Shown here: piece by piece, positions 9,950 to 18,277 of the stretch
How positions within the stretch are numbered: the stretch's first letter is position 1
Layout of the letters: the number at the start of each line of letters is the position of its first letter
Assembly: GCA_034435375.1 (NCBI GenBank)
Contig: DAOTXR010000005.1
Coordinates: 62,001-126,000 of the forward strand
Origin: DAOTXR01 sp034435375
GTDB lineage: Bacteria > Chloroflexota > Anaerolineae > Aggregatilineales > UBA3940
Length of the DNA stretch: 64,000 nucleotides
Direction of reading: 5' to 3'
Made by a program: the position numbers and the translations under genes
The notes under the pieces: model-generated
Told to the model about the DNA's origin: nothing
Databases searched by the model: none
Seen by the model: only the letters and a program-made list of their open reading frames with translations

Positions 9950-10702
9950 CTAGAACAAGAGCGGCATCGACAGGAAACGTGGATCGCGCCCAAACAGCCG
10001 CCGCCATGACAGGCGCAGCACAGTGTACAAAGCCCGCACGATCTCCTGCTGCGAGATCTTCGATCGGCCTCTGCGTCGATCCTCAAAGACAATTGGCACC
10101 TCACCCACCCGGAAACCAGCCCGTTGTACCAGATACAACATCTCGATCAGGAACGAGTACCCGCTGCTGAAGATCGAGTCGAGTGGCAGTGTTTCGAGCA
10201 CCTCCCGCCGGTAGCAGCGGAAACCTGCGGTCGCGTCGTGCACGCGCAGGCCAAGCATCATACGGGCAAAGGCATTGGCCCCCCAACTCAACAGGCGGCG
10301 CGAGAAGGGAAAGTCGGGAGCGCTGCCGCCGGGCACATAGCGTGACCCAATCACCAGATCATAGCGATCACGGGTCGCATCGACCATAGCCAGGACATAA
10401 CGGGGGTGGTGCGAAAAATCGGCGTCCATCGTCATGATCAGGGCAGCGCCACGCGCCAGCGCTTCTGCGAACCCGGCCAAGTACGCCGTCCCCAAACCAA
10501 GTTTGCTAGGGCGGTGGATCACAGCTATGCGATTGGGGTGTTGAGCAGCCAGCTGATCGGCCAGCGCACCGGTGCCATCGGGTGAGCTATCGTCAACAAC
10601 TATCACGCTGGTCTCCAACGGCAGCTCTAACAGCATGGGAACCAGGATGGAAAGATTGTCGTACTCGTTATAAGTCGGGATGATGATCTGTATACTGGTC
10701 AC
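9950..10702 (-). CDS. GT2 polyprenyl-phosphate mannose synthase (Dpm1-like)
   Basis: A soluble GT-A enzyme of about 250 residues. It has the opening IIIPTYNEYDN, then VVDDSSPDGT, the DxD-type TMDADFSHHP, and GSRYVPGG followed by SRRLLSWGANAFAR. All are hallmarks of the dolichol-phosphate mannosyltransferase branch of GT2. It lacks the C-terminal transmembrane helices of the DpmA/GtrB types. It likely makes polyprenyl-phosphate-mannose (or another hexose) on the inner face of the membrane, supplying donors for the GT-C enzymes around it. The start is uncertain: GTG at 10702 begins just before the first beta-strand, while the frame stays open to an ATG at 10768 that sits 29 nt from the predicted transcription start. 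Confidence 0.85.
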   Translation of the reverse strand: MTSIQIIIPTYNEYDNLSILVPMLLELPLETSVIVVDDSSPDGTGALADQLAAQHPNRIAVIHRPSKLGLGTAYLAGFAEALARGAALIMTMDADFSHHPRYVLAMVDATRDRYDLVIGSRYVPGGSAPDFPFSRRLLSWGANAFARMMLGLRVHDATAGFRCYRREVLETLPLDSIFSSGYSFLIEMLYLVQRAGFRVGEVPIVFEDRRRGRSKISQQEIVRALYTVLRLSWRRLFGRDPRFLSMPLLF

Positions 10703-10803
10703 GAGCCGCCGTTTTGGGCATAGAATGGCCCGTCCCCGGCAGGACAGAGCCACGCCCGGATCGCGCATCGAAGCGGTGTCATCCAGCGCTGACTGCGTGC
10801 CAA

Positions 10804-10832
10804 ATCATACCGGTTGCGGGTTGATGCGTCAA
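10804..10832 (-). promoter_or_regulatory. Sigma70-like promoter for the Dpm1-like gene
   Basis: On the minus strand TTGACG, a 17-nt spacer and TATGAT. The transcription start would be near 10797. The stretch 10703-11005 holds no convincing gene, only this promoter and one pointing the other way. Confidence 0.6.
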
Positions 10833-10941
10833 AAATGGGATGGCATGCGATCGACAAACAGGCTGCACCCAAGTCACAGAGCCTGTGGGGCAGAGGAGAC
10901 GATGCAGACTGTGCAGGTAGGCTATGCAGCACGCTCCCTGC

Positions 10942-10970
10942 TTGCCAAAGCAGAGCAAACGGGCTAAAAA
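10942..10970 (+). promoter_or_regulatory. Candidate promoter for the 11006 gene
   Basis: TTGCCA, a 17-nt spacer and TAAAAA, with a predicted start near 10977. About 29 nt of leader containing a GGAGG ribosome site then precede the ATG at 11006. Confidence 0.45.
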
Positions 10971-11005
10971 CGCTGTGACTCTGCACACTGCGATCCGGAG
11001 GCTCG

Positions 11006-12130
11006 ATGACTGCGCCGCCCCCCACCACTTCCCACCCTCTGCCCCGTATCCGACCCTGGATGGTCGCACTGGCTCTGTGCCTTATCTATCTCGGCCTCAT
11101 TTTCCACGCCAGCGGCGCTAACCCGATGGCCTTCCTGTACATGCCAGAGCCACCCTCGCCAGAGCATCCGGAAGGCACGGAGGGCTACGATGGGCAGTTC
11201 GTCTATTATATTGCCGTCAATCCCATTGCCTCACCTGAACACCTGGACATCCCCGCCTATCGGCTGCAGCGCATCCTGTTGCCGGTGCTGGCACACGCGC
11301 TGGCCTTCGGTCAGACGCCACTGATCCCGTGGATGCTATTGATCATCAACCTAGCAGCCTTCACCGGCGGGATGTTGCTGCTGGAGCAGTTGCTCGATGC
11401 AGAGGGTGTCAGTCCATGGTATGCGATAGCCTATGGGCTGTCGGCGGGCATTTTTATGTCGGTGCGGCTGAGCCTCACCGAGCCATTGGCCTATGGCCTT
11501 GTCATCTTGGCACTCTGGCTTGACCGACGCGACCGTCCCTGGTGGAGCGCGATCACATTTGCGCTGGCTGGATTAGCCAAAGAACCGGCGCTTGTCTTCG
11601 TGCTGGGCTACATGGCGTGGATGGCGTTCGAGCGGCGCTGGCTAGATGCCCTGCGCCTGGGCGTGCTGGGATGGACACCTTATATCGCGTGGCAGATCGC
11701 AATGTTGGTGTGGTTGGGTCAGGTGGGGTTGGGGCCAGGTGGCGGCTATCGCACCCCGTTCGAGCTTGTGCCGTATATGGGCTTTGTGCGCATCTTGCTG
11801 GATACAGGCAATCTGGCAGCCTTCTTGGCATTCGCGGCGTTGGTGGTGCCGGTGGTGATTGCGCCAAGCCTGTGGGGACTCATCAGCACCATACGCGATC
11901 TTATCCGACACACCTGGCACCCTTATGTCTTCCTGCTGTTGGCCAACGCCGCCGTTCTGACAATCATCCCTTACAGCACCTACCGAGAGCCGCTGGGAAT
12001 CCTGCGGTTCCTGCCTGGTTTAACGGTCGCGGTGCTGATCTACGGAGCGCACTTCCGAAAGTTCAGGCTGCTGCGCTACTGTAGCCTGCTGTGGCTCTCG
12101 ACGATGGCGTTTGCGGTCATAAGTGGATAG
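11006..12130 (+). CDS. Uncharacterised polytopic membrane protein (GT-C-like)
   Basis: A 374-residue protein with a GGAGG site seven nt before the ATG. After a first helix comes an extracytoplasmic loop with TEGYDGQFVYYIAVNP and AYRLQRILLPVLAHAL. This YDGQxxYxIA/YRxQRILxPLLA pattern recurs in uncharacterised bacterial membrane proteins related to GT-C enzymes. About nine helices follow, and there is no soluble C-terminal domain. The last 111 nt overlap the end of the convergent YfhO-like gene, so the C-terminal helix of this protein is antisense to that protein's hydrophilic tail. A role in lipid-linked sugar transfer is inferred from context only. Confidence 0.6.
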   Translation: MTAPPPTTSHPLPRIRPWMVALALCLIYLGLIFHASGANPMAFLYMPEPPSPEHPEGTEGYDGQFVYYIAVNPIASPEHLDIPAYRLQRILLPVLAHALAFGQTPLIPWMLLIINLAAFTGGMLLLEQLLDAEGVSPWYAIAYGLSAGIFMSVRLSLTEPLAYGLVILALWLDRRDRPWWSAITFALAGLAKEPALVFVLGYMAWMAFERRWLDALRLGVLGWTPYIAWQIAMLVWLGQVGLGPGGGYRTPFELVPYMGFVRILLDTGNLAAFLAFAALVVPVVIAPSLWGLISTIRDLIRHTWHPYVFLLLANAAVLTIIPYSTYREPLGILRFLPGLTVAVLIYGAHFRKFRLLRYCSLLWLSTMAFAVISG

Positions 12131-14392
12131 GACGACCAACGTCGCCCAACCGCCCGATGCCACTCCGCTGATCGCCGCCCCCAACTGCAGACTCACAGGG
12201 CGATAGGTAAATACGACCTCGTGATCCCCGGCAGTCAGTGGCACAGCACGAAACGCGCCATTGGCCCGCTCGATGGCCGTGGGTGCGCCATCCACCACTG
12301 CCTGCCAGCCAGGATAATGCGTATCGATCAACACCAGCCAGACGGCAGCATCAGCCGAGGCCACGACCGCCACCCGTGTCGGCGTCTCAGTCCTGATCGC
12401 TGCCGTCCCCTCAGCAATCCTGGTGCACACTACGCCTTCGCCCTGTGGCGCACAGTCAGCCAGCGCCGCCCGAGGCCAGGGATCAGGCACACGGTAGGCC
12501 GTGATCGGGCCGATATGTTCCACCACTTCCAGGTCCCCGTATGTCTGAGCTGAGAGCAACAGCCCGACGTTCATCTGGGCGATCCGCTCCAACGCCACCT
12601 GGCGCGGTAGGCTCTCGATCTCAGCGAGCAGTCCAGCATGATGCCCAATCTCCAATGGGTCGAAGTTGCTGGCAGCTGGCACACCATCCAGCATCCCCAG
12701 ATTGGGCAGCAGGGAGCCACGCAGCGTGTCCCAGTCAGCGCGATCGCTGGGGCGAAAGTCGGTGAAACTGAGCAGCAGGCCGAACTTGGCCTGGTACTCA
12801 TCCTGGGGAAGCCACAGTATACGCGTGCCAGCCGGAACCCGATCGGCCAGCACCGCGCGTTGATGGTAGTAGGCTGCCGGGACAGTAGGGTTTAGACCCC
12901 AATGCGCGGAAACCAGATCCGTAGCCAGGAATATCAGCGCCAGCGCCTGCCAACAGGCCAGTCGACGGGCATCACGCCCGGCGCGGTCGAGGAGCAGAAC
13001 AAGCATACCGATCCCAGTCGCCATCATACCCAATCGTCCCAGGGCATCGATCATGGACAATTTGACGGCATCTCGGAGCACGACATAAGCCCCAAACGCC
13101 GACAGCCCAAGCCCCACCCCGGCAACCACCGCGAGCCGCGCCCAGACCAACTGGCACGGATTCGTTTGCCAATCGTGTGCACCGATCCCACCGAGCACGC
13201 TGAGCGCAAAGACAGCCAAGATCATCCACCGCGCTGGGCCGTTGAACAGATCAAAAGTGGGGACGTGATCAAACAGCCACGGGAAAATCGGCGTATTCCA
13301 GCCCAGCGCCAGCACAGTGACCGGCAGTAGACTGATCACCCAAAAAGGCACGCTACGCTGTGCCAGTGTCAGTGTGCCCTGCCGCCTGCCGCGCCACCAC
13401 ACTCCGAGTGCACGCCCGGCCAACACCAGCGTCAACAGGCCGACGTACACTGCATCTTCCCAATACGCCCCATAGCCCCAGTAGTCTCCAGACGACGGAC
13501 TGCCGAAGAAATTCGGCAGGGCCAGCGTGAGGAAGTGCCAGGGCCAAAAGGAATAGCTGAGCGCAGACTGCGAGTCGAGGCCAGCCGACCGCTGTGAGAT
13601 TTGCATCAGCTCAAAGGTGGGGACAAGTTGCACTGCTGCCAAAGCAATCCCCAGCGCCACCCCGCCAAGGGCAAGGGTCAATGCATGGATCGCACGCCAC
13701 GCCCTGCCTGGGAGGGTAGAGAAGACAAGCACCGATCGGATTAGCGCATACGCTCCCGCCATGGCCAGACTGTAGAAGGTGGTCTGGGCGTGCCCGGCAA
13801 GAAGCTGCATTGCCACCACTCCGGCCAGCAGCACAAACGCTCTGACCGGTCTCCAGAATGAAGAAGAGGGAGAAGGCGCAGGGCGATCCCTCTGCTCCAC
13901 CACCCCATCCACCGCCCACAGCAACCAGGGAAGCCAAGCCACAGCACTGGTAATGCTCAGGAAGCCAAACCGTGCGACAAGGTACCCGCTCAGCGCGAAG
14001 CTGAGGGCTGCCACGCCTTGCCCCAGCCGATCTACGCCCAGGCGGCGCAGGTAAGCCATCATGCCCAGCCCGGCCCATACGAGATGTAACACGCCAACGA
14101 TGCCCAGGGCGTACTCCGTCGGGATGATCAGGTACAGCCAGTTGGGTGGGTAGAACACTGCGGTCTGGTAGTTGGCGAGAAGCGGCACGCCATTGCCTGC
14201 CAGCGGGTTCCACAGCGGCAGATGGCCCGCCCGCAGCAGGTTGAAGGCCATAGCACGCCAGGGGTAGAACTGGAGCAGTGGGGTTCCCCAGAAAATCACC
14301 TCGCCCAGGGCTAGGCGGTGAAACAATGCGGCCAATGCCGCCACCAGGATCAGAACAGGCATCCAGCGCTGCACGTGCGACGACTCGCTCAA
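12020..14392 (-). CDS. YfhO-family membrane protein (copy B2 of a duplicated pair)
   Basis: A 790-residue protein of the bacterial YfhO family. It has an N-terminal loop with TPLLQFYPWRAMAF, then HLPLWNPLAGNGVPLLANYQ and FYPPNWLY, many helices, and a C-terminal beta-rich domain ending in a last helix. YfhO proteins are GT-C-like and have been linked to glycosylation of teichoic acids or other surface polymers in Firmicutes. The ATG overlaps the upstream TGA as ATGA. The final ~25 residues are hydrophilic (Arg/Gln/Glu-rich) and lie in the overlap with the convergent 11006 gene. The protein is homologous in layout to the gene at 16043-18277; see the module-duplication finding. Confidence 0.78.
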   Translation of the reverse strand: MSESSHVQRWMPVLILVAALAALFHRLALGEVIFWGTPLLQFYPWRAMAFNLLRAGHLPLWNPLAGNGVPLLANYQTAVFYPPNWLYLIIPTEYALGIVGVLHLVWAGLGMMAYLRRLGVDRLGQGVAALSFALSGYLVARFGFLSITSAVAWLPWLLWAVDGVVEQRDRPAPSPSSSFWRPVRAFVLLAGVVAMQLLAGHAQTTFYSLAMAGAYALIRSVLVFSTLPGRAWRAIHALTLALGGVALGIALAAVQLVPTFELMQISQRSAGLDSQSALSYSFWPWHFLTLALPNFFGSPSSGDYWGYGAYWEDAVYVGLLTLVLAGRALGVWWRGRRQGTLTLAQRSVPFWVISLLPVTVLALGWNTPIFPWLFDHVPTFDLFNGPARWMILAVFALSVLGGIGAHDWQTNPCQLVWARLAVVAGVGLGLSAFGAYVVLRDAVKLSMIDALGRLGMMATGIGMLVLLLDRAGRDARRLACWQALALIFLATDLVSAHWGLNPTVPAAYYHQRAVLADRVPAGTRILWLPQDEYQAKFGLLLSFTDFRPSDRADWDTLRGSLLPNLGMLDGVPAASNFDPLEIGHHAGLLAEIESLPRQVALERIAQMNVGLLLSAQTYGDLEVVEHIGPITAYRVPDPWPRAALADCAPQGEGVVCTRIAEGTAAIRTETPTRVAVVASADAAVWLVLIDTHYPGWQAVVDGAPTAIERANGAFRAVPLTAGDHEVVFTYRPVSLQLGAAISGVASGGWATLVVLSTYDRKRHRREPQQATVAQQPELSEVRSVDQHRDR

Positions 14393-16062
14393 CGCCTGAC
14401 CTCGTAGATTGTGTATGCGTCAGAGGAATAGACAGCCCGCAACCCCAACGCCAATGGATCAAAACAGCGGCTGACGCACTCCGGGAAGCGTTCGGGTGGA
14501 CCAAGCCACACATAGTCAATGCCAGCCTCTTGGAGGAGGGCCTGTCGTTCAGAATCAGTCATGCCGCCAGCAAAGAACGCCCGAACAAGTTCGCTCTTTC
14601 GGGAGAAGCCGACTGTCTCCGGGCCATGGCCGATGTACACTCGCACTCCGGCATGCATAGGCAGCAGGTTGCCTGAGTCGCTCGACGACAGGACTACGCT
14701 ACCAAACGGAGCCTGGTCACGGAGCCATTGCATGGCGGCCAGCTCCTCAGCGGGTTCAAATACGGGCCACCCAACGCGAGAAGCAGTGAGCACACCGCCA
14801 CTGATCAGCATAAAGGGCGACGGCCAGGTCAGCATGATGATCATCCCAAGCGCCACCTGTCGCAGCCGATAACCAAACCCGGCTCTGCTGTTCTCCATCT
14901 TCAGGCCCAACAGACGCCATATCCCCAGTGTCGCCAGCAGGCTGATTGGTACGATCACCCCCTCTAGCAGGCGACGCTGCACGTTGATCGGCAGGTAGAC
15001 CAGTCCACCTGCGATGAGTGGCCACACGATCAGCAAGGCCGACCGCTCATCCAGGCCATCACGCAGCAGGCCGATCACTCCCGGCAGGGAGAGAAGCAGA
15101 AGCAGGCCATAGGCCATTAGATAATCCAGAGGGGGTGGTGAAGGCAGGTCATTCTGAACTGCCCAGGAAGCAAACACCGGATGAGCGGTAAAGAGCCAGA
15201 CATTGTAAGCGAGCAACAGCAGCGGCGGCCCGCTTGCTACCATGGCCAGCTTCGTTGCATGCCACGGGAATCGCCTCCGGATCAGGATCAGTACAGCCAG
15301 CCAAGCAGCGATCAGCACACCCAACAGACCAATGTAGAACGGCACGATCATGCCCATGCCGCTCCACGCCAGCCCGGCAACAAGCGCACGCCGCCAGTCG
15401 CCAGTCTCCACAGCCCGAAACAAAGCCAGCCATCCCGTAAGCAGCAATGTGCGTGCCAATGACAGGTGCGGCAGGCCGTACAAGAGGAGGATAGTAAAGC
15501 CCTCCGGCACGTAGAACTCCACCGGCAGCCGAGCCGGTCCGTGGGACACGTCCATCGACGCGAGGGCTACCGGCAGCCACCCCACTCCGCCAGATACCGC
15601 CGCCAATGCCCAGGCGAGCCGCCGCTGTGACTGCCCATCCAAAAAATGGGCCACGAAGCGATACAGCACCAGCAGCAACAGCAGCCCGCAGACAATGCGC
15701 GCGCCGTGATAGGCAGCTGTGAGCGTCCCAGCAGAGAGACGTGGCCCCTCTCCGCTGATCAGCGCGGTGAGCTTCCCCAATGCAATGAAGTGAAGGTAGG
15801 CAAAACCGGCGCGGTGTGGTTCAGAAGTATATACAAACTGCAACAGCCAACCATCATAGGCCCCAAAGCGCATCTTGGCGATATACGAATGCATGTCATC
15901 CAGGCCAAACAGATGCCCCTGAAATGCCATGTGGGAAGTGCTGCGCGACAACCCCACCAGGTAGGGCACACTGACATATGCCATCACGAGCAGGCTAGCC
16001 GTAGCCACCCAGGCCCACTCGCCCGGCGCAATGCGGCGGCTTTCACTCCCGGCGACTGTCAT
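14389..16062 (-). CDS. Uncharacterised polytopic membrane protein (copy A2 of a duplicated pair)
   Basis: A protein of about 557 residues. ATG 16062 is chosen over ATG 16089 because a GGACGGA-type ribosome site precedes it, and it still overlaps the upstream YfhO-like gene by 20 nt. Conserved with the gene at 18258-19865 are GxLFGLDDMHSYIAKMRFG, a YTxEPHR segment, DGQSQRRLAWAL, a glycine-rich GGVGWLP turn, and a C-terminal soluble part with a PMHAGVRVYIGHGPET motif. The DxxSYxAKM loop could be the catalytic loop of a GT-C-type enzyme. It is coupled by ATGA to the YfhO-like gene downstream. Its constant pairing with YfhO-like genes suggests the two products work together. Confidence 0.6.
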   Translation of the reverse strand: MTVAGSESRRIAPGEWAWVATASLLVMAYVSVPYLVGLSRSTSHMAFQGHLFGLDDMHSYIAKMRFGAYDGWLLQFVYTSEPHRAGFAYLHFIALGKLTALISGEGPRLSAGTLTAAYHGARIVCGLLLLLVLYRFVAHFLDGQSQRRLAWALAAVSGGVGWLPVALASMDVSHGPARLPVEFYVPEGFTILLLYGLPHLSLARTLLLTGWLALFRAVETGDWRRALVAGLAWSGMGMIVPFYIGLLGVLIAAWLAVLILIRRRFPWHATKLAMVASGPPLLLLAYNVWLFTAHPVFASWAVQNDLPSPPPLDYLMAYGLLLLLSLPGVIGLLRDGLDERSALLIVWPLIAGGLVYLPINVQRRLLEGVIVPISLLATLGIWRLLGLKMENSRAGFGYRLRQVALGMIIMLTWPSPFMLISGGVLTASRVGWPVFEPAEELAAMQWLRDQAPFGSVVLSSSDSGNLLPMHAGVRVYIGHGPETVGFSRKSELVRAFFAGGMTDSERQALLQEAGIDYVWLGPPERFPECVSRCFDPLALGLRAVYSSDAYTIYEVRR

Positions 16063-18277
16063 CTCGCTTCCGTCCTCTATGTGCGGCAATGCCCCACACT
16101 ACCAGCCCCATCCCCGTCGTAGCGGTAACAGCTATTCCTACGTAATCAGCTACGGGACGGTAAGCCACCTTGAGGGTGTGAACGCCCAGCGTTGGCACTT
16201 CCACACCCACCAACACCCCTCCCACCCGCAGCACAGGTACCGGCTGCCCATCAACCCACGCCCGCCAGCCAGGCGCCCATGCCTGGTCTAGCACCAACAC
16301 TGCTGGATCGCTGACTGGCAACGAATCGAAGGTTGCCTCGATCAAGCCATTGGGCGATCGGAGGCAGGCCATGTGCACGCGACGTGCGTCAGACTGAAGC
16401 GGCTGGTTAACCTCCTCCGGCGCGATGAAAGCTCGCACACCGCCTTGTGTCTCGTACAGATAGGCTTCGTCCCCATTCGGCAGATCGAGCCGAGAATGCA
16501 ACACCAACCCATCATCCTCAATTGGAAAGTGCGAGATCACCCAATACACGCCCAGCGCGGCTAGCTGCTGGGCGTCAGGGGGCGCTTCTTTCAGCATCAG
16601 CGATAGGTCAGCCGTGCTGTCAGAAGGCAGTGGTGGAGCAGTAACACTATATCCCTCTGGACGCACCCCGGCAGCTTCCGCAATCGCCGCCGCGCTCCAC
16701 TGAAGCTGGAAAGGATCGACGCCGTGCAGCGTGGGAATGCCAGCCTGCGCCGCCGCTGGGCCGATCAGGTCGAATGAGGGCGAATACACCCTATCGCAGA
16801 ATCCGCCCAGCCGGGCGATCAGCGCTTCATCTACCTGGTCGGTGACGTTCAGCCGCCGTCCTTCAACCAGCGTCCGGGCCACAAGGAGCTGCGAGACAAC
16901 CAGGACCCCCAACAACAGCCCCAGACCGGCCCAGCGGGAACCAACGCTCCCCAAAGGGGCAGGCAGTTGGGCCGAGGCCAGCCACAACGATGCTCCCACG
17001 CCCAACAACAGGTATCCGAGGCTGCCAACCTGCGGAGAAGGGTGAGGGACAACAAGCAGGCCAGCGATCCACCACACCACGCCAGCCACGACCAGTCCCA
17101 GCGCACCGACGCGCACACGCCATCCCAACTCTTCGGCAACTAGCCGGTCAAGGCCTATGGTCGCGATCGCCGTCACGCTCAGCGCCACGACCAGCCACGC
17201 CCGCGACGGCACCCGGAACCACCCGATCAGAGGCAGGTGGGCTGCCAGACCGAACAGAGGGCCATGATCGCCCAAGGCCCACAGAGCAGCAACCAGCGCC
17301 AACAGCCACCAGAAGACGATCTCCGCTCGCCGCCCCGGACGAAACCCCGCCACAACCGCCAACACGATCACCGGCAGCCCCAGGTACGTCATCCACTCGT
17401 GAAAACCTCCCGGATCGGGGATCACCGTTCCAAGAAGATACGCTGGAGGCAGAGAGTAGATAGCTGCCTCCAACGGAGTGATCGCTGAGCGAGTCAGATG
17501 AGGACTGAGCGCCGCAAGCGGAATAGTTTGGACCGCGGTGAGCAGCAGAAACACTGCACCCGCTGCCATGCCGGCGGGGAGCAGACGACTCCAACCTCTT
17601 GCAGCAGCCCCGCGAGCGCGAACAGCCCACATCCCACCGTAGGCCAGTCCCACCGGCAGCAGGTAGAATGCAACCCGCAGGTCCGCGAGAGCCAACAGTG
17701 CCGCGATACCCCCCAGCCTCACTGCTGGCCCGGCAGCCTGCTCATCGACCACTCGCCGGACCGCCCAGAGCAACCACGGCGCCCAGGCGAGTGCGTACAC
17801 AATGTCCAGGTGACCGGCCCCTAAGTGGGCCATCAGCTTTGCATTCAGGCCCCAAGCCAGTGCCGCGAACCCTGCTGCAAGCGGGTGCAGCCCATCGGCG
17901 CGTGCCCAGGCCATCATGCCCAGCGTCAGCCATGCCGCATGAAGATACAATAGGAGATTCAGGTGCAGCGTGGGTGGAAAGATCAGCACCAGCCACTGGG
18001 GTGGGTACCATACCTTGCTCAGCGGGTTGGCAGCAAAGGGCTGGCCAAGCATTCGCAGGGGATTCCACAGCGGCCACGCGCCAAACTGCCACACACTCTG
18101 CCGTAGGAAAAAAGCATTGGGCCAGTGCGCCAGGGCCGCATCGGAGTAAGGGCTGCCAGGCGGGAAGGGCAACGTGCCCGGCGGCACCAACGCAACGACC
18201 GCCAACACCACTATCCCGACAGCCAGCCCCTTGACCAGTCCCCAGCAGGGCAGGGCATCAGTCGCCGAAGACGGCAT
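16043..18277 (-). CDS. YfhO-family membrane protein (copy B1)
   Basis: A 744-residue YfhO-like protein. The N-terminal loop has PYSDAALAHWPNAFFLRQ, then WPLWNPLRMLGQPFAANPLS and WYPPQWLVLIFPP, followed by many helices. A C-terminal soluble domain ends in RPVADYVGIAVTATTGMG and a final helix. It matches the layout of the 12020-14392 protein (WNPL, PF/PLxANPL, YPPNW/YPPQW, terminal YRPV before the last helix). It starts 20 nt inside the end of the upstream gene, consistent with one transcript for all four genes. A role in surface polymer glycosylation is inferred from the family. Confidence 0.75.
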   Translation of the reverse strand: MPSSATDALPCWGLVKGLAVGIVVLAVVALVPPGTLPFPPGSPYSDAALAHWPNAFFLRQSVWQFGAWPLWNPLRMLGQPFAANPLSKVWYPPQWLVLIFPPTLHLNLLLYLHAAWLTLGMMAWARADGLHPLAAGFAALAWGLNAKLMAHLGAGHLDIVYALAWAPWLLWAVRRVVDEQAAGPAVRLGGIAALLALADLRVAFYLLPVGLAYGGMWAVRARGAAARGWSRLLPAGMAAGAVFLLLTAVQTIPLAALSPHLTRSAITPLEAAIYSLPPAYLLGTVIPDPGGFHEWMTYLGLPVIVLAVVAGFRPGRRAEIVFWWLLALVAALWALGDHGPLFGLAAHLPLIGWFRVPSRAWLVVALSVTAIATIGLDRLVAEELGWRVRVGALGLVVAGVVWWIAGLLVVPHPSPQVGSLGYLLLGVGASLWLASAQLPAPLGSVGSRWAGLGLLLGVLVVSQLLVARTLVEGRRLNVTDQVDEALIARLGGFCDRVYSPSFDLIGPAAAQAGIPTLHGVDPFQLQWSAAAIAEAAGVRPEGYSVTAPPLPSDSTADLSLMLKEAPPDAQQLAALGVYWVISHFPIEDDGLVLHSRLDLPNGDEAYLYETQGGVRAFIAPEEVNQPLQSDARRVHMACLRSPNGLIEATFDSLPVSDPAVLVLDQAWAPGWRAWVDGQPVPVLRVGGVLVGVEVPTLGVHTLKVAYRPVADYVGIAVTATTGMGLVVWGIAAHRGRKRDDSRRE

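Noticed and set aside
13611..14519. Long minus-strand open frame overlapping the YfhO-like gene in another phase
   Set aside because: It is in a shifted frame of a clear YfhO-family protein, rich in Arg, Gly and Cys as expected for out-of-frame GC-rich DNA.
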